The notes beneath the pieces were generated by a model. It ran no database searches. It was not told the origin of the DNA and worked only from the letters and a program-made list of their open reading frames with translations. From Candidatus Poribacteria bacterium (GTDB lineage: Bacteria > Poribacteria > WGA-4E > WGA-3G), in contig VYCT01000112.1 of the NCBI GenBank assembly GCA_009843785.1, positions 1 through 37,721 of the forward strand: 37,721 bases of DNA, read 5' to 3'. Position numbers and translations under genes: made by a program. This document shows, one piece after another, positions 34,675 to 37,721 of this stretch; position 1 is the first letter of the stretch; each line of letters begins with the position of its first letter.

Positions 34675-36702
34675 CTAAACGCTGTTTGAATTCTTGGGCG
34701 TTTGGGTCGCCGAGGATGATGAAAAATCGGTGCCAGCGTAACCTGAGCGGCGCAGCGCGAAGTAGATATTAGTGCTTTCTACTTGCCAGATTAACCGACT
34801 GCCGAGGCTTAGTGCCGGACTGAAATCGTAAGTAAGCGTTAGAATCTGTTGGTAACGACGCTCGAAATGCCACTGGACTTGGGAGGTCAACCCAGCGGTG
34901 AAACCGTAGGCACGCAAATTCAGGTTTCCGCTAATGCGGTAAATCGGTTCACCTGCTTGTTCACCCCAATCATAGTTAACACTGACATTGTTAAAGCGAT
35001 CCGAGGCACGGATTCCTAAACTGACACCAAACAAAGAATCTGTGAATTCCTCAAATCTACCGCCGGACCAGGAAGCAGAAACTGAGTAATCACTGTGTGT
35101 CAAGAGTTGTGTGAATAGCCTGAGATTACGGCGGAAAACGTCACCTTCGTAGGTGTTAGAAGCCTCGGAACCAGCAAAAAGCGTAATACTACGCACAATC
35201 CCTTCGCGCCACTCGTTTGTAATACCACCACCTAAGGTGAAACCTCGATATCCTGTGAAAGGATGATAACCGAGATGATTGACGAAATCCGGATCCCTAA
35301 AAAATGCATAGGAGTATGACTGAACGAGGGGACCGGCGTACCGTAAACCGATAGTCCCTTCCCTACCATCCGATTCGTCCGCCCAGGTTTGGGTAAGATC
35401 ACTGAAAATTGTCAACCTACCACGTCTCGCATTACCCGATATATGCCCAACATTGTTCAATGGATTATCCCGTTTGTGATGTGACAAGAATGCTGCCCTG
35501 ATTTTAGATGTCGCTGTCAGAGATTGGGAGGCACTCAGGATAAAGTTCTGATTGTTTTTATGGTACGTACCTAAGGTGCCGACTGAGGTGTTTTTCGCCA
35601 GTTTCCCAAAGAGTTTAAGCCCACCGTCCATATCCTCTATCCGCCGTGAGTGGAAAAGCTGACCAACGTTATAGACGTTGCCACCCTCGGAAAAGAAAGG
35701 ACGGCGATCTGGCACATAGCGTTCACCGTAAGAGAAATCAATACCTTCCACAGCCTGTTCAATATTATCAAAGTCGGGGTTGGCTGTCCCGATGAGCCGT
35801 AGTTGCGGCGTAACCTCATAACGGAGGTCCGCGCCTGCGCGAGCAGTATATTCCCTCTCGTCGGTTTCCGTTTCACTGATGCCACCGATCAGATAAGGTA
35901 GAAACTTCAACTCACGTTGTCGCGGCGGTGGCAGGACATCAACCCAGTGCCCATCGTTCTCATTAAATTCGTTGACTCCCAAGTTGGACCACCATGTACG
36001 TGCCCCGGTTCGCTGCTGCCCCCTATCAATGTTAATGCCCATTCGAATTGGTTCTTTTGTATCGGGATAATCCAACATCTGCCACGGGATTTCCATCTCT
36101 ACGATCCAACCGTCATCTACAACTTGTGCAGCAGCCTTCCATAATCCAATCCATTCGCTTTTTTCGGCGCGTCCGGTAGCGAGATGTGCGAATTTCGTGC
36201 CGAGCGCGTTCGCCATAAAGAAGTTTCTATCGGAAAATTGGTGCGTGTGGAACGGATCAAGACTGAAGGACATCCAGTCTTCACCTTGAAATCGGGTTTG
36301 GTCTTTGGTTTGGCGGGCGACAATTTTATCGGGCATATCGTCATAGAGATAAACGCCGAGATAGATGGCTTTATTTGTATAAACGAGATGACCAACAGAT
36401 TGACTTTGCGACAGTTCTCCTGTGCGTTCATCAATGAAACCGGTAGCTTTCGGGGCATCTTGCCAGCAGGCATCGTCAAGGACACCGTCAACGGTGGGTG
36501 GCTGTTCGGTTTTGACTGCGCGGAGTTCTTTTTTTATCGTCTGTATGTTTTCAGCTGCCCAAGTATTTAAGTTTGTGATTAACGTAAACGATAGGGCAAT
36601 GAGCAACAGTATCGGATAAGTTTTCTGTTTTGTTCGTCTATTTGTAGTGCCTCTGTGCGCAACGCAATTCTCTGCTGTCGTAAATTTCGACAATCTCATC
36701 AA
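34675..36702 (-). CDS. exported CBM9-like and DUF5916 protein, frameshifted near 3' end
   Basis: 675 codons. Membrane-directed N-terminus about 28-49 (YPILLLIALSFTLITNLNTW). CBM9-like domain at ~55-245, then DUF5916 (PDFDNIEQAVEGIDFSYG, PDRRPFFSEGGNVY). It is nearly identical to 9458-11431 in the N-terminal half and in the last strands, but diverges in the middle of the barrel. The frame ends in SSSSATQTPKNSNSV. One base is missing in the A-run at 34722-34726; adding it restores DFFIILGDPNAQEFKQRLVA and KMIRAF with a stop at 34649, matching the paralogue. It may therefore be a young pseudogene or a sequencing error. GAGGAAA precedes the start. Confidence 0.8.
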   Translation of the reverse strand: MMRLSKFTTAENCVAHRGTTNRRTKQKTYPILLLIALSFTLITNLNTWAAENIQTIKKELRAVKTEQPPTVDGVLDDACWQDAPKATGFIDERTGELSQSQSVGHLVYTNKAIYLGVYLYDDMPDKIVARQTKDQTRFQGEDWMSFSLDPFHTHQFSDRNFFMANALGTKFAHLATGRAEKSEWIGLWKAAAQVVDDGWIVEMEIPWQMLDYPDTKEPIRMGINIDRGQQRTGARTWWSNLGVNEFNENDGHWVDVLPPPRQRELKFLPYLIGGISETETDEREYTARAGADLRYEVTPQLRLIGTANPDFDNIEQAVEGIDFSYGERYVPDRRPFFSEGGNVYNVGQLFHSRRIEDMDGGLKLFGKLAKNTSVGTLGTYHKNNQNFILSASQSLTATSKIRAAFLSHHKRDNPLNNVGHISGNARRGRLTIFSDLTQTWADESDGREGTIGLRYAGPLVQSYSYAFFRDPDFVNHLGYHPFTGYRGFTLGGGITNEWREGIVRSITLFAGSEASNTYEGDVFRRNLRLFTQLLTHSDYSVSASWSGGRFEEFTDSLFGVSLGIRASDRFNNVSVNYDWGEQAGEPIYRISGNLNLRAYGFTAGLTSQVQWHFERRYQQILTLTYDFSPALSLGSRLIWQVESTNIYFALRRSGYAGTDFSSSSATQTPKNSNSV

Positions 36703-36751
36703 TTAGTTTCCTCTGTGTGTGGGTATTTTATGGGTGTAAACTCTACAATTT

Positions 36752-36786
36752 GATGAAGATTAAGAAGTGGTTTCTTAATCTTCATC
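36752..36786. repeat. perfect 15 bp inverted repeat
   Basis: GATGAAGATTAAGAA, loop GTGGT, TTCTTAATCTTCATC. It lies ~50 bp upstream of the DUF5916 gene. No T-tract follows on either strand, so an operator or a stable RNA hairpin is as likely as a terminator. Confidence 0.65.
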
Positions 36787-36974
36787 GTTTGCCACTGTAG
36801 TGTGGCATTTACCCTTATAGAGACGCACACTCTTAAAAAGAGAGTGAAAGCATATTTTTCCCACACCGAATGAGAAAACTAAGCAGTCCTACGAATGGTG
36901 CTGGCATGAAATTCCGTGATACTTTCAACGCCGCGAAGCAGAGGTAAAGATGGTTTAGTTCTTTTATCTTTAGT

Positions 36975-37712
36975 TTACTCCGCACGCAGTGCCTCAATCG
37001 GTGACAACCGCATGGCTTTTATGGCAGGGTACAGTCCGAAGCAGATGCCAAGTCCTGCGGAGAAGACAACCGATATCAATATCCACTGAGGCGAGAATAC
37101 CGCAGACCACTCGGGAACGATTTTCACTATTCTCACGGCAAGATATGCCATTCCCTTACCAACGAAGACACCCAGTCCAACGCCGAGTAGCCCACCGATG
37201 CAACACAAGTTGACAGATTCAGTTAAAAATTGCAGCAGAATATCAGAATTTTTCGCACCGAGTGCTTTGCACAAGCCAATTTCGCGTGTGCGTTCCGCTA
37301 CCGCAACCAACATCATGTTCATGATACCGATGCCGCCCACAAGAAGTGAAAATCCAGCAATACTGCCCAATGCGATCTTTATGACAGTACTAATTTTCAA
37401 GAGACTTGATGTCCCACTGTGCACCTCAAAGATGCGGAAGAAGCCGTCTTCGTTTCGATGGCGTTTGCGAATAACCGCTTTAACTTCCTCAATGGCTTTG
37501 GGAACTGCCTCTACAGTGGACGCATGAACGACAATCTGCAAAATCCTATCGTTGCCAGTGAAGCGTTGTTGCATCGTCGTCACTGGAATAAAGATCTGCT
37601 CATCGTAATTCATGCCGAACTTAAGACTTCGTCCACGAGGGACAAGCGTACCGATGACAATAAATCTTCGCAATAAGTAGTTTTGGACACAGAAAAAGTG
37701 CTTTGAACCCAC
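36975..37712 (-). CDS. MacB/FtsX-type ABC transporter permease, C-terminal part
   Basis: 245 residues, corresponding to the C-terminal part of a ~400-residue MacB-family permease. Periplasmic domain part: VIGTLVPRGRSLKFGMNYDE, then QIFIPVTTMQQRF. Three membrane helices at ~120-145, 170-195 and 205-230, with the conserved GGIGIMNMMLVAVAERTREI and GLCKALGA. It ends LYPAIKAMRLSPIEALRAE, as the family does. The frame is closed by TGA at 37716-37718, just outside the GTG at 37712, so the N-terminal part is either frameshifted or missing. The window ends there. Confidence 0.8.
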   Translation of the reverse strand: MGSKHFFCVQNYLLRRFIVIGTLVPRGRSLKFGMNYDEQIFIPVTTMQQRFTGNDRILQIVVHASTVEAVPKAIEEVKAVIRKRHRNEDGFFRIFEVHSGTSSLLKISTVIKIALGSIAGFSLLVGGIGIMNMMLVAVAERTREIGLCKALGAKNSDILLQFLTESVNLCCIGGLLGVGLGVFVGKGMAYLAVRIVKIVPEWSAVFSPQWILISVVFSAGLGICFGLYPAIKAMRLSPIEALRAE

Positions 37713-37721
37713 GTGTCACGT

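Overview
This window looks like a piece of the genome of an uncultured, Gram-negative-type bacterium. The gene mix fits Candidatus Poribacteria or a similar PVC-neighbouring lineage: several ECF sigma factors with long C-terminal extensions, repeated CBM9/DUF5916 exported proteins, ABC-2 permease pairs, solitary HicB-type proteins, AAA/PD-(D/E)XK ATPases, an S9 peptidase, a collagen-binding-domain glycosidase-like protein and many short palindromic repeats. The lineage is an inference from gene content. No rRNA, tRNA or CRISPR array was seen.

Layout. (1) 1-5000, plus strand: an ECF sigma factor fused to a thioredoxin-like domain that lacks its cysteines, followed by two ABC-2 permeases. (2) 5000-7030: a small gene of unknown function cut in two by an IS3-family element; removing the element and its target duplication restores the frame. 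(3) 7130-9360, minus strand: a decayed solitary HicB gene and a tightly overlapping cluster of small unknown genes ending in an ankyrin-repeat protein, bracketed by two copies of a ~95 bp repeat. (4) 9458-14951, minus: two exported DUF5916 proteins, a NUDIX hydrolase and a short ECF sigma factor. (5) 15330-17376, plus: a toxin-antitoxin island (MazF type, UPF0175/DUF3368 type, and an orphan DUF433), with gene remnants. (6) 17342-27360, minus: an AAA/PD-(D/E)XK protein with an apparent internal deletion, then a complete F1Fo ATP synthase operon in transcription order atpZ, atpI, atpB, atpE, atpF, atpH, atpA, atpG, a DUF1992 gene, atpD, atpC. (7) 27511-37712, minus: a glycosidase-like lipoprotein or exported protein, a decayed ABC-2 permease, an S9 peptidase, an ECF sigma factor fused to a TPR-like domain, a third DUF5916 protein with a 3' frameshift, and the C-terminal part of a MacB/FtsX-type permease.

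How parts relate. The ATP synthase is the only complete pathway-level unit. Its c subunit carries the residues that bind sodium in known Na+-driven rotors, and its helix-1 glycine motif is missing, so coupling ion and ring size deserve a look. Most spacers inside the operon hold a different hairpin or repeat. Two minus-strand ECF sigma genes share an upstream sequence that reads as an ECF-type promoter, which suggests autoregulation. A nearly identical sigma-70-type promoter cassette sits in front of atpZ and in front of the glycosidase-like gene.

Limits: no similarity search was possible. Family names come from recognised motifs; names for small proteins and all promoter calls are less certain. 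Frameshifts may be true mutations or assembly errors, especially those in homopolymers.
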